A stretch of 64,000 nt of DNA from Lodderomyces elongisporus (taxonomy: Eukaryota > Ascomycota > Pichiomycetes > Serinales > Debaryomycetaceae). Position 1 is the stretch's first letter. Each line of letters begins with the position of its first letter. The DNA lies in assembly GCF_030384665.1 (NCBI RefSeq), contig NC_083679.1:1093291-1157290 (forward strand), read 5' to 3'. The notes below the pieces were generated by a model. It saw only the letters and a list, made by a program, of their open reading frames with translations, made no database searches and had not been told where the DNA came from. The translations under genes were made by a program, and so were the position numbers. Shown piece by piece: positions 41,451 through 50,238 of the stretch.

Positions 41451-44400
41451 ATGTCGGGATCGTTTTGGAAGTTTAGCAATGGCTTTACTTCACTCTCGAA
41501 TATCACCACCATTTTGGAAAATTACAACCAGAATAGGGATAAGCTGGATTCTTCTCTGCCAGAATCAGTCAAAGAAAAGCAGAGCGATGTGTTATACAAA
41601 TTGTTGGATGAAAATGATTTATTGCAAGAACTTTTATCCAATAACCCAATGCTTTTAGAGTTTTTAAGAGAGGAAGATGTGTTGCGAATGTTGGTGGACA
41701 TCGTTATCTCAGAGGAGAATGAGTCACTGGATCTGCTAAAGATTCCTGAGGATAAAGAAGAGGAGGAAGAAGAAGAAGGTCAAGAAAGGTTTAAAGAGAA
41801 ACTGCAATCCGACAACGATGAAGATGAAGATGAAGATGGAAATGACAAGGCTAAAAACTCTGAAAAAGGACTGGAGGATTCTGATATTGGTAACAAGGAC
41901 GACAACGACGAGGAGGAGGAAGATGATGTAGATGATAAGAAACTGGATAAGAAACAAGGTGATGAGGATGATTCTCACACTAATGATCAGGAAGACCCCG
42001 ATGGTGATAGTGATGGTGAAGATACCGAACAGGAATTGCCAGAAGAGAAATTTAGAAGACGTGCCACTTTGGCCGCAGAGGTCTTGAGTGCAGATGTTTG
42101 GTCATTAACGGATACAGTTATGGAGTCTACTTCAAACCTTGATAGGTTGTGGAGTGTATTGGACTCGACCACGCCGCTTAATATGAATGTCTCAACGCAT
42201 TTCATGAAGATTATGGAGCATTTGTTGGATATGAAGTGTGATGAAATGATTACATATCTCATTGAAAACCAGCCAAACTTGGTTGAGAAATTCACAAACC
42301 ACCTTTCAAACCCACCCTTGATGGATTTCTTGCTCAAGTTGATTTCTACAGATAAACCTGATAATTCTACTGGTATCATTGATTTCTTGCAGAACCAAAA
42401 TTTAATTTCTCGACTAATCGATGCATTGGACGTGCCAAATGAGCCTATGGAGGATGTTGAAGTTCAAACTGAAGCTGTGGCTGAGGCTGAGACTGAGTCA
42501 GAAGCGACCGTTGAAGCTAAGGCTGAAGCCAAGACTAAAGCTAAAGCAGATGGTGGTGCAAGTCATGAGATGTTACTTATAGAGCAAAGCAGTGCAGCAG
42601 ATTTCTTAAAAGCACTCATAACTATATCTGCCAATTCTACCGCTGACAACTCCACCATTGGTCCTAATGAGCTCACTAGAGAGCTTGTTTCTGAAGAACG
42701 AATATCACAATTGTGCAAAATTATGCTCAAAGGTGGCTATGCTTTAGCAAATGGTGTAGGTATCATCATTGAAATCATTCGAAAAAACAATTCTGATTAT
42801 GACATCTTGCCAGTTTTATACATCACTTTAGAAAGTCACCCACCTACCGGGAGAGATCCGATATATTTGGGCCATCTTTTACGAGTCTTTGGAGAAAACA
42901 TACATAATTTCAATAATCTTTTGATCAAAGATGAAAGCGACTCTAAATTGAGAACACCATTTGGTGTTATTGAACCTTTAGGATTTGAGCGGTTCAAGAT
43001 TTGTGAATTGATGGCTGAACTCTTGCATTGTTCCAATATGGCACTTTTGAATGACAATAAAGGGTTTGATGTTGTTAAGGAAAGAGATGAATTGCGAGTC
43101 AAGATGAAGGAGTTTGATCCTGTTAGTTTCAAGTACAATGAAACGATTGTCTTGCCTAGTGAGGAAGAAGAAGAAGAAACTGGTGATGATACTGATGCTG
43201 ATGCTGATGTTGATGTTGATGCCAATGCATCGACGGATGCTAACAACACGGATCAAGAGGATGGACAATCTCAATCAAGGCATGATGATCTGCTTACCGA
43301 GTCGGCTGAATTAAAGGACGACGATGAACCAGTAAATGATACTATCGACGAGTTTAACAGGCAAGATGATTTTAACGATGAGGATGGACCACATGCTAAT
43401 GCCAACTTATCCGAAGAAGAAATTAGATCAAAGCCCGTGGTTGGAGATTTTTTGAAGATTGCATTATTCGACACCCAGATTATCTCCAACATCTTATCGA
43501 TGTTTTTCCGTTTCCCCTGGAATAATTTCCTCCACAATGTTGTTTTCGATGTTGTTCAACAGGTTTTGAATGGGTCGATGGATATTGGCTTTAACAAGTT
43601 TTTAGCAATTGACTTGTTCCACCTGGCTGATATCACCAACAAAATTATAGAAGGTCAAAAGTTATGCACTGATTATGAAACTAGTCACAATGGTTTGAGA
43701 TTAGGGTTTATGGGCCATCTCACATTGATTGCTGAGGAAGTTGTTAAATTTGTTCAGCTTTTCCCAGCAAACACTTTGAGCGAGTTTATCAATGAAAAGA
43801 TTGAAAGCGATGTCTGGGAAGATTATGTCAGCCATGTGTTGTACGACACCAGAGAAAAGTATAATGCTATACTTGGAGGCAACGATGACGACGATGATGA
43901 TGAGGAGAAGGATGACGAGGAGAACTCTACTTTTGACGAAGGCTTGGGCGAGATTATTGAAGAAGTGAAAACTGGGTTGTCTTTCCAGGATAGTGGTGAT
44001 CAAGATCCTGAAGTAGACCTTGTTGAGGATCAAGTAGAGTCTTTGGAAGATGATGATGATCATGATGATGATCATGGTGAAGGTGAAGGTGAAGGTGAAG
44101 GTGAAGTAGATGATGTCGATACTTTGGCAAATACAGGTAAAGGAAATACTGATCGGGCAACAAAGAGTGACTTGTTAGATAGCGATGAGTCTGAGTCTGA
44201 TGATGATGATCAGTTTTCTAATTTCATGGCGCAGCAACTTGCATCCAACTCTAATCATGAGGTCAAAGATCCCCTGCTGCGAAGTGACGAAATCCATAAA
44301 AGGTTGGACTCGGATGATAGCAGTAGTGAGGATTCCGATGAGTACATTGACCCAAATGACGATGGCATGCTGTACAAGAAATCCAATCCACTTTACGACA

Positions 44401-44474
44401 ACTTGGGTATATTGAAAGACCACCACAATTTTGGCGACGCTGATGACGAAAAAATTGAAAAGACAAAAGAGTAA
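41451..44474 (+). CDS. SAP190: Sit4-associated protein (SAPS family)
   Basis: The 1007-residue protein belongs to the SAP family, regulatory partners of the PP2A-like phosphatase Sit4 in G1 progression and nutrient signalling. It begins MSGSFWKF, as in Sap190/Sap185. A helical N-terminal part with LLDENDLLQELLSNNPMLL follows, then a long Asp/Glu-rich insert (about 100-200). The SAPS core starts near residue 205 with AAEVLSADVWSLTDTVM and includes YLGHLLRVFGENI, VIEPLGFERFKICELMAEL and MFFRFPWNNFLHNVVFDVV. The C-terminal third is again very acidic, with GEGEGEGEGE. The choice of SAP190 over SAP155 or SAP185 is by N-terminal similarity only. Confidence 0.82.
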   Translation: MSGSFWKFSNGFTSLSNITTILENYNQNRDKLDSSLPESVKEKQSDVLYKLLDENDLLQELLSNNPMLLEFLREEDVLRMLVDIVISEENESLDLLKIPEDKEEEEEEEGQERFKEKLQSDNDEDEDEDGNDKAKNSEKGLEDSDIGNKDDNDEEEEDDVDDKKLDKKQGDEDDSHTNDQEDPDGDSDGEDTEQELPEEKFRRRATLAAEVLSADVWSLTDTVMESTSNLDRLWSVLDSTTPLNMNVSTHFMKIMEHLLDMKCDEMITYLIENQPNLVEKFTNHLSNPPLMDFLLKLISTDKPDNSTGIIDFLQNQNLISRLIDALDVPNEPMEDVEVQTEAVAEAETESEATVEAKAEAKTKAKADGGASHEMLLIEQSSAADFLKALITISANSTADNSTIGPNELTRELVSEERISQLCKIMLKGGYALANGVGIIIEIIRKNNSDYDILPVLYITLESHPPTGRDPIYLGHLLRVFGENIHNFNNLLIKDESDSKLRTPFGVIEPLGFERFKICELMAELLHCSNMALLNDNKGFDVVKERDELRVKMKEFDPVSFKYNETIVLPSEEEEEETGDDTDADADVDVDANASTDANNTDQEDGQSQSRHDDLLTESAELKDDDEPVNDTIDEFNRQDDFNDEDGPHANANLSEEEIRSKPVVGDFLKIALFDTQIISNILSMFFRFPWNNFLHNVVFDVVQQVLNGSMDIGFNKFLAIDLFHLADITNKIIEGQKLCTDYETSHNGLRLGFMGHLTLIAEEVVKFVQLFPANTLSEFINEKIESDVWEDYVSHVLYDTREKYNAILGGNDDDDDDEEKDDEENSTFDEGLGEIIEEVKTGLSFQDSGDQDPEVDLVEDQVESLEDDDDHDDDHGEGEGEGEGEVDDVDTLANTGKGNTDRATKSDLLDSDESESDDDDQFSNFMAQQLASNSNHEVKDPLLRSDEIHKRLDSDDSSSEDSDEYIDPNDDGMLYKKSNPLYDNLGILKDHHNFGDADDEKIEKTKE

Positions 44475-44770
44475 GACCATTAATACAAAACATAACATCG
44501 AGAGGGGTCTGCGCATATACACGTAGCAGCTAAACTATCACTTGTTTTACATATAGTGCATGAATCAGCTTCATTCATCCTTTAACCCTCGCTTCCACCT
44601 CCAACTCAACCTGAACTTCGATTTCCACGACACGAATATGAACGAAACGTTAATGCATTAATTTATTCTCAAGTTTACGATATACACTAATACATAAACG
44701 TATAATCTTTCTTTTCTTCTTGATTTCCTTCTTCTTTCTTTTTTTTTTACATTTTCTCTATTATTTTGCT

Positions 44771-45907
44771 TTAATGGACAACGGTTTTGTAGAATGGTGC
44801 TCTTCCTTCTCGTTCCAAAGGGGGTACTTGTGTAGGTACACCAATAGAAGGTAGCAGTTTATCTTCAGTATATTTCTCTCCGACACTAGAACTCTTGATG
44901 CTACTAATAGCACTGCCGTTGCTAGAGGCAATAGCCTCGTCTTCGGCTTGCGGCACACCGCCCATAAGCCCCTTGCTCATTGCCAAGCCTGAAGACCTTT
45001 CAATGACTCCACCATCGTAGAATTCATCCTCGATTGGATGCATCAATACGGTGTTCTTATTGGTAATAGTGATCAATGTATTTGTTGGAACACAGAGCCA
45101 GTCACCTCTTTCAAAAGTCAATGGTTCGCTTGCCACGAATATGACATCCTGCGATCTGTTTAACCGCTCCATCTTGAATAACCCTGGCTGGTATTCAAAG
45201 AATCTCGATCCCGTACTGAAATGCAATGAGGCGGCCTCGTCTGTCTTTGACGTGATGTACCTGCTCACAACAATCGATTCTCCATCTGTAGCTGCAAAGT
45301 TCAACAATGACGGTTCTGTTGTCACCTCTAGCTGCCAATTCTTTACAAGCTCAATGGTTTTCAATATGGCTGTCTTGAGCACAACATGGGAAAACACTGT
45401 TTCTTTATCTTCGGGATCGTATCCCATCTTGTCCAAGGTATCAAGAAACAATGCAAAACAGCATTCCGAATCTGTTGAGCCTTGTATAAGAAGAAAATAC
45501 TTGTCTTCCAAATGGTTGATTAATTTTTTCTTGATCTTGTCAAAACACGAAATACCACCATTGTGCATAAACATGAGCTTACCGAAACTGAATGGGTGGC
45601 AATTGGTTTCTGACAAAACACCCTGTGTTGAAGCTCGAACGTGGCCAAAGACCAATGATGACTCTGTACAATGTGAAAGGTTGTTTAGATTAACATTATT
45701 CCATGCAGGTGTGATTGCTTTGAATACACAAGGCTCGTGGTGCTCTGTGTAGTAGCCTACACCAAACCCATCTCCGTTTATTGGGTTTCGCATGTCTAGT
45801 CGTAATCGAGAGTCAAATGACTGGTTTATTATGGAGTGTGCTGGCTTCGTCAACAAGTCTGAGAGGACCATGGACTCTCGTCCTTTGAATATCATAAAAC
45901 GACACAT
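44771..45907 (-). CDS. DUG3: Glutamine-amidotransferase-type glutathione-degrading subunit Dug3
   Basis: The 378-residue protein has the class II glutamine amidotransferase fold. The nucleophile Cys2 directly follows the initiator Met, which fixes the start at 45907. GDGFGVG at 45-51, FGHVRASTQG, NCHPF, FMHNGGI and GSTDSECCF are all family motifs. With Dug2 it forms the gamma-glutamyl-cleaving enzyme of the alternative, cytosolic glutathione degradation pathway. The last 60 residues are Ser-rich and poorly conserved in type. It is convergent with SAP190 and divergent from the FMP46-like gene. Confidence 0.9.
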   Translation of the reverse strand: MCRFMIFKGRESMVLSDLLTKPAHSIINQSFDSRLRLDMRNPINGDGFGVGYYTEHHEPCVFKAITPAWNNVNLNNLSHCTESSLVFGHVRASTQGVLSETNCHPFSFGKLMFMHNGGISCFDKIKKKLINHLEDKYFLLIQGSTDSECCFALFLDTLDKMGYDPEDKETVFSHVVLKTAILKTIELVKNWQLEVTTEPSLLNFAATDGESIVVSRYITSKTDEAASLHFSTGSRFFEYQPGLFKMERLNRSQDVIFVASEPLTFERGDWLCVPTNTLITITNKNTVLMHPIEDEFYDGGVIERSSGLAMSKGLMGGVPQAEDEAIASSNGSAISSIKSSSVGEKYTEDKLLPSIGVPTQVPPLEREGRAPFYKTVVH

Positions 45908-46150
45908 GGATGTATTATAAAAGACTTAGTTGGTGGAAAGAATAGAAAACTAAAAAGTGTGGTGAAAGTGGGAGTGATAAGGATTTACTACTGTTTTTAT
46001 ATTTTTTGTTTTTATATTTATTTTATTTTATTTCTTTTTTTTTTTTATTTGGTTTTGAGTCACTTCTAGGTTTCAGTAGAGAAAATAAGATCCACAGTTT
46101 GTTTGTTTTTCCTTTAATTTTTATTATCTATATGCCAAAATATATATATC

Positions 46151-46270
46151 ATGGTTGAGAATAAGGGTAAAACAAAAGATAGTGAAGCTAGAAATGATTT
46201 AGACGATAGCCAAGCTTCGATAGTGAATAATGGTTGTCGTCAACTTGTGCATTTGAATATAGAAAGTTAG
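46151..46270 (+). CDS. Possible 39-residue small ORF
   Basis: An ATG-started frame of 39 codons encodes a polar, non-repetitive peptide beginning MVENKGKTKDSEARNDLDDS. Its composition is more protein-like than other frames in this AT-rich gap. I recognise no family, and it may be chance or a relic. Confidence 0.2.
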   Translation: MVENKGKTKDSEARNDLDDSQASIVNNGCRQLVHLNIES

Positions 46271-46935
46271 TTAATTGTTGTATTTTATGATCGAATAAAG
46301 TTTTTGCGTTAAATAATTACAAATTGGAAACATTTTTTTTTTTCACAAAAATTTGGTAACAATTAAGTACTAAATATTATATGTCTTATTTCAACTCTCT
46401 AGAAAGCTGAACAAATTACATTGGGGCATATCAAACTAAAAAAGTGCAAGCATTGTTCATTATAGTTATAGATCCAGCTTTAAATCAATACCCGTACCAA
46501 TACAAAATTTTGAGTAAAAACAAAATAAGAATAGAAAAAAAAACAATCATTATTGTAATTCAAAATGAACTTGAATAGATAGTGCAATTGTATTCATCTG
46601 GTATAATATCACGTGATATTATTTAATGTATCAAGAAAACTTTTCTTTTCCTGTTTTAAGGGGGTAATTAGGGGTTGTAGTTTGAGTCAACATGTCTGCA
46701 AAGTCTGGAAAAATTCGTCAAACCAACTTTTGCGAAACTCGCACAGACAAGTTAGCGAGGTAGTCGGGGGAAAAAGAGAGAGAGAAGGGTGGTGTAGTAT
46801 AAGGAGTGTATAATAGCAGGGGTAATAGAAGGTTCGAAACCAAGGGAAATGATGAGAAAATACGTTTGCTATTTATTTGGTTAAGGGGCCCTGCATTACT
46901 CTATCTTCCCACAATTCCTTCCATGGGATTCTTTC

Positions 46936-46983
46936 AATTGATCATACAATTGATCATACATTTGATCATATAATTGATCATAC
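46936..46983 (+). repeat. 12-bp repeat with TGATCA palindrome, 4 copies
   Basis: Four adjacent units of AATTGATCATAC occur (the third is ATTTGATCATAT), followed by a decayed fifth. Each contains TGATCA, so palindromes recur every 12 bp, close to one helical turn. The repeat lies in the upstream region of the FMP46-like gene. Confidence 0.85.
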
Positions 46984-47174
46984 ATTTGTTCAGTATTTAA
47001 GTCCCAGAATCTTTCTCCAACGTACATTTCAAAGCTCGACCAACAGTTCCTAACAAGCGTTATCCAGATTCTGTAAAGAACAAAAAAAAAGAAACACTCA
47101 CTAAATTTTAGAGAAAAAAAAAATAGAATTCAAAGCAATTTTGGAAAACCAGTAACTTTATTCATTCCTTAATC

Positions 47175-47699
47175 ATGTCTTTATTTAAAACTTTGCAATC
47201 ATCGCCAGCTACAATCACGATCTTCCACAATACAAAGATTCCTTTGTCGAACAAATTGTACGATGTCTTGAACAAGACATATGATACATTGCCAGAGAAG
47301 CCAAAGTATGATTTCCAGCTCGATGTTGAGAAGAACAAGATGCCTGTTTTCAGTCAATACCAGGACTTTGTATCGAAGTTTCTCAAGTCAACCCAAGATA
47401 GGGAAGTTTTACATAGCCGTTTCCCGTTTGTGAAAAAAGATGAAGTAACTTTGCTCAACAGTAAGGGAAACCAGGTAACCATCAAGGGCGCTGATTGGGC
47501 CAATAAGATCTTTTCCGAGTCCGAATATCAATTGATATATGAAACATTCAACCAATTGGAGGAGAATGCTAATTCCTCGATCTCTACCCAGCCACAAGAA
47601 CTATTTGAAGCGCCATTAGTTGTTGATTGGGACCAAAACAAATTGGCTGGTGATGAAGAATCATTGAGAAAACTTTTGGCCAAATACGTTGATCAATAA
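47175..47699 (+). CDS. Fmp46-like mitochondrial redox protein (DUF1687)
   Basis: The 174-residue protein resembles S. cerevisiae Fmp46 (YKR049C), a predicted thioredoxin-fold mitochondrial protein. The N-terminus (MSLFKTLQSSPATITIFHN) leads into a beta strand as in the family. Typical segments are YDFQLDVEKNKMPVFSQYQDF and the C-terminal FEAPLVVDWDQNKLAGDEE. No CXXC motif is present, so ordinary dithiol redox chemistry is doubtful. The identification is by pattern of conserved segments from memory, and the function of the family is unknown. Confidence 0.65.
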   Translation: MSLFKTLQSSPATITIFHNTKIPLSNKLYDVLNKTYDTLPEKPKYDFQLDVEKNKMPVFSQYQDFVSKFLKSTQDREVLHSRFPFVKKDEVTLLNSKGNQVTIKGADWANKIFSESEYQLIYETFNQLEENANSSISTQPQELFEAPLVVDWDQNKLAGDEESLRKLLAKYVDQ

Positions 47700-48145
47700 G
47701 CAGGAAGCATAGGAGAAAAAAAGGTTAAACTTTGTTAAACAGTTGATCTGTTTGTACTAGTGTACTACATAAGTAGGGTATATAAAGTTTGCAATAAAAA
47801 AAAAAGAGTGGACAGTAATGCATATAAATACGTTTATATGTAAACTCAACTTGACTTGGTTCTTCTATTATCCCTTTATAATTTCTTTACTAGTCTTTTG
47901 GAACTCTTGTATTTTTTTGTGTGTTCATACTCTAAACTATTACTTGCCTTTGCTAGCCGAGGATATTGCTAAGAAAACAACTGTGCGAGTGCTGGACCAG
48001 GACCAGTATAGACAAACTAGACCGAACCCCCAAAACAACAAAGAATTATGTTAAAAAATATATAGCGGCTAATGACAAAGTAATCAACTTCCACATTATA
48101 TACCACTCAACATCACCAGTTCTGTTTTTTTCTTCTTCTTTCATA
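47700..48145. other. Intergenic region before the first dehydratase gene
   Basis: These 446 bp are AT-rich. The dehydratase frame is open upstream of its ATG from about 47966, but the extension starts without ATG and is not similar to the family. No gene was seen. Confidence 0.5.
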
Positions 48146-48784
48146 ATGAAGATCTATTTGTTGGCTTATAATGGCTTATCGGCCGGTTTATGGCTCTACA
48201 TATTGTTTCAATGCATAGCCAACATTCAAAGGGGCTATTTCCTTTACAAATCAGGTGGAGATGAGATTCCTCATAGTTTCATGTTGTACACTCAAATTTT
48301 CAATTCATTGTTTGAATTGGCACATTCAGTCACAGGGTTGGTGCCTAGTCCCATCCCGACGTTGTTGTTGCAATCTTTTGCTCGTTTAATCATCTTAGTT
48401 GGTATATGCTATGTGATCCCCGAGTCGCCTGCAAATTACGCTTTATACACTTTCTCCGGATTAACTTTAGCCTGGTCAATCACTGAAATCATCCGCTACG
48501 GCTACTACTTCTTGAAATTGAGTCAAAAGGCACCCGCATCGGTCCCATATTCAATTACTTGGTTGAGGTATTCAGCATTTTTTATATTGTATCCATTAGG
48601 ATTGGTTTGCGAAAGCTTAACCGTCTACAGATCATATGCAGTGATTGAACACAGACTACCATACTATTCCAAGTTTCTCAAGTACGCTTTACCACTGTAT
48701 ATACCTGGGTTTGTCTATCTTTACAGCTATATGATTTCGCAAAGAAGAAAAGTGTTGAAGAAAGAGAAAGCAAAGCTAGCATAG
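48146..48784 (+). CDS. 3-hydroxyacyl-CoA dehydratase paralogue (PTPLA/HACD family)
   Basis: The 212-residue multispanning membrane protein of the Phs1/HACD family carries out the dehydration step of very-long-chain fatty-acid elongation. The conserved LAWSITEIIRYGYYF is present. The catalytic pair is Tyr149 and Glu156, within LYPLGLVCE. The C-terminus ends in KAKLA, a KxKxx-type ER-retrieval signal. The ATG at 48146 was chosen because the protein then begins directly at the first membrane segment, as in relatives. It is more divergent from S. cerevisiae Phs1 than the neighbouring copy at 49296. Both catalytic residues are kept, so it is probably an active paralogue with a different chain-length preference or role. 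Confidence 0.85.
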   Translation: MKIYLLAYNGLSAGLWLYILFQCIANIQRGYFLYKSGGDEIPHSFMLYTQIFNSLFELAHSVTGLVPSPIPTLLLQSFARLIILVGICYVIPESPANYALYTFSGLTLAWSITEIIRYGYYFLKLSQKAPASVPYSITWLRYSAFFILYPLGLVCESLTVYRSYAVIEHRLPYYSKFLKYALPLYIPGFVYLYSYMISQRRKVLKKEKAKLA

Positions 48785-49295
48785 AAGATGAGTTTCATGG
48801 TTCTTGTTTTGATTTTTCAAACTCTTTTGAAAAAGGAAAAAGAAAAGAAGATAAACAAAAGTAACAAAGACCAGTTTACATCTACACATATATTGATAGA
48901 CTTTATTGAACCCAATTCTTTATTTTTAATGTATTCATTGCACAATTGATGATTCAGTTTTTTATCTACATTTTGTAGTACTCGTCTCTATCTCCTCCTA
49001 CTGCATTTTAATATACAAGAATAGAATATAAAAAAAAAGGAAAAAGAAAACAAAAATATGTAGTTATATATTTATATATAAATATATGAGAAAAAGTTGA
49101 AAACTAGCATTGCTCGCGTAGCTCGCACCCCATCAAGACAACACCAATTCGTCTCTACATTATTCACCATCCACTCTTTCCATTTCCCTTCCTCGTTTTT
49201 TCCAATAACATCAGCCATTCAACCCTCTTATTTCGCTTGACGTACACACACATACACACATACACACACACACACTAACAAGTACGCATTCCAAG
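48785..49295. other. Spacer between the two dehydratase genes
   Basis: These 511 bp contain an A-rich 3' region, a TATATATTTATATATAAATATAT block near 49060-49085 and a CA-rich leader just before the next start. No gene was seen. Confidence 0.5.
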
Positions 49296-49922
49296 ATGGC
49301 AAACACATCCACTTCACAACCTAACAAATGGTTGGTTGTCTATAACTCCATTTCTGCGTCATTATGGTCAATTGTGTTTTTCAACACTGTGTTCCTCGCA
49401 TCTTCATTGGGTCAACCTTTTGTTTTCGAGAAAACAAACTACCTCAACACCTGGATTCAAACATTGGCCATTGTTGAAATCTTCAATTCGCTCTTGGGTC
49501 TCGTAAAGTCTCCATTGTTTACCACTGTAACACAAGTGTTTTCACGTTTGTTGCTTGTCTGGGGTATTCACCAGTACTTGCCATTTTCACCAGCAAACTA
49601 CCACTGGTGCTACATTACCTTATGTTTGAGCTGGTCCATCACAGAAATCATCAGGTACTCATACTATGCACAAAATTTGAGGGGACTGGTGCCACATTGG
49701 TTGACATGGTTGCGCTACACAACTTTTTACGTCTTGTACCCAACTGGTGTGTTTAGTGAGGTTTACCAAATAATCTTGTCCTTGCCAACTGCCGGCTTCT
49801 ATTATGGCTGGTTTTTAAGAGTTATTTTGGTGACTTATATTCCTGGATTCTACATGTTGTACACCTACATGATTAAACAAAGAAAGAAGGTATTGGGACC
49901 AAAAAAAGTGAAGAAGAATTAG
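49296..49922 (+). CDS. PHS1: Very-long-chain 3-hydroxyacyl-CoA dehydratase Phs1
   Basis: The 208-residue ER membrane protein is the closer match to S. cerevisiae Phs1: LGQPFVFEKTN, IVEIFNSLLGLVKSPL, TVTQVFSRLLLVWGI, LSWSITEIIRYSYY and PHWLTWLRYTTFYVLYPTGVFSE. The catalytic Tyr148 and Glu155 correspond to Tyr149 and Glu156 of the yeast enzyme. The end KVKKN fits a KxKxx retrieval signal. It lies 511 bp downstream of a paralogue in the same orientation, so the pair arose by tandem duplication. It acts after Ifa38 and before Tsc13 in fatty-acid elongation for sphingolipids. Confidence 0.93.
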   Translation: MANTSTSQPNKWLVVYNSISASLWSIVFFNTVFLASSLGQPFVFEKTNYLNTWIQTLAIVEIFNSLLGLVKSPLFTTVTQVFSRLLLVWGIHQYLPFSPANYHWCYITLCLSWSITEIIRYSYYAQNLRGLVPHWLTWLRYTTFYVLYPTGVFSEVYQIILSLPTAGFYYGWFLRVILVTYIPGFYMLYTYMIKQRKKVLGPKKVKKN

Positions 49923-49960
49923 AAAAGTTAGAGAGTGATAGGAAGAGAGGTGGAGAAGAA

Positions 49961-50090
49961 AGGAAAAGAAAGGAAAAGAAAGGAAAAGAAAGGAAAAGAA
50001 AGGAAAAGAAAGGAAAAGAAAGGAAAAGAAAGGAAAAGAAAGGAAAAGAAAGGAAAAGAAAGGAAAAGAAAAGAAAAGAAAAGAAAAGAA
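49961..50090 (+). repeat. Decamer microsatellite AGGAAAAGAA, 13 units
   Basis: Eleven exact tandem copies of AGGAAAAGAA (49961-50070) are followed by two AAGAAAAGAA copies. The pure purine strand lies between the convergent 3' ends of PHS1 and CYR1. Confidence 0.95.
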
Positions 50091-50238
50091 AAATACACGC
50101 ATTGGATAAATAATCTAGAGATTTGATATACTGTCTAAGTAATTTATGTATTAATCTCCTTAATTTTTTTAATTTTTTATTTTTTTAATCTTCATGCTTT
50201 TGTAATCAGGGATAGGGGTGTTTTCTTTATTTATTTCA

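Larger units (their letters stand above)
45908..47174. promoter_or_regulatory. Divergent region DUG3 / FMP46-like gene
   Basis: These 1.27 kb are AT-rich. They contain a small 39-codon frame (46151-46270) and a 12-bp repeat of TGATCA palindromes (46936-46983), about 200 bp before the FMP46-like start. No RNA gene was recognised. Confidence 0.5.

Noticed and set aside
47966..48145. 60-residue extension of the first dehydratase
   Set aside because: No ATG at its beginning and no similarity to the family; the protein from 48146 has the usual length.
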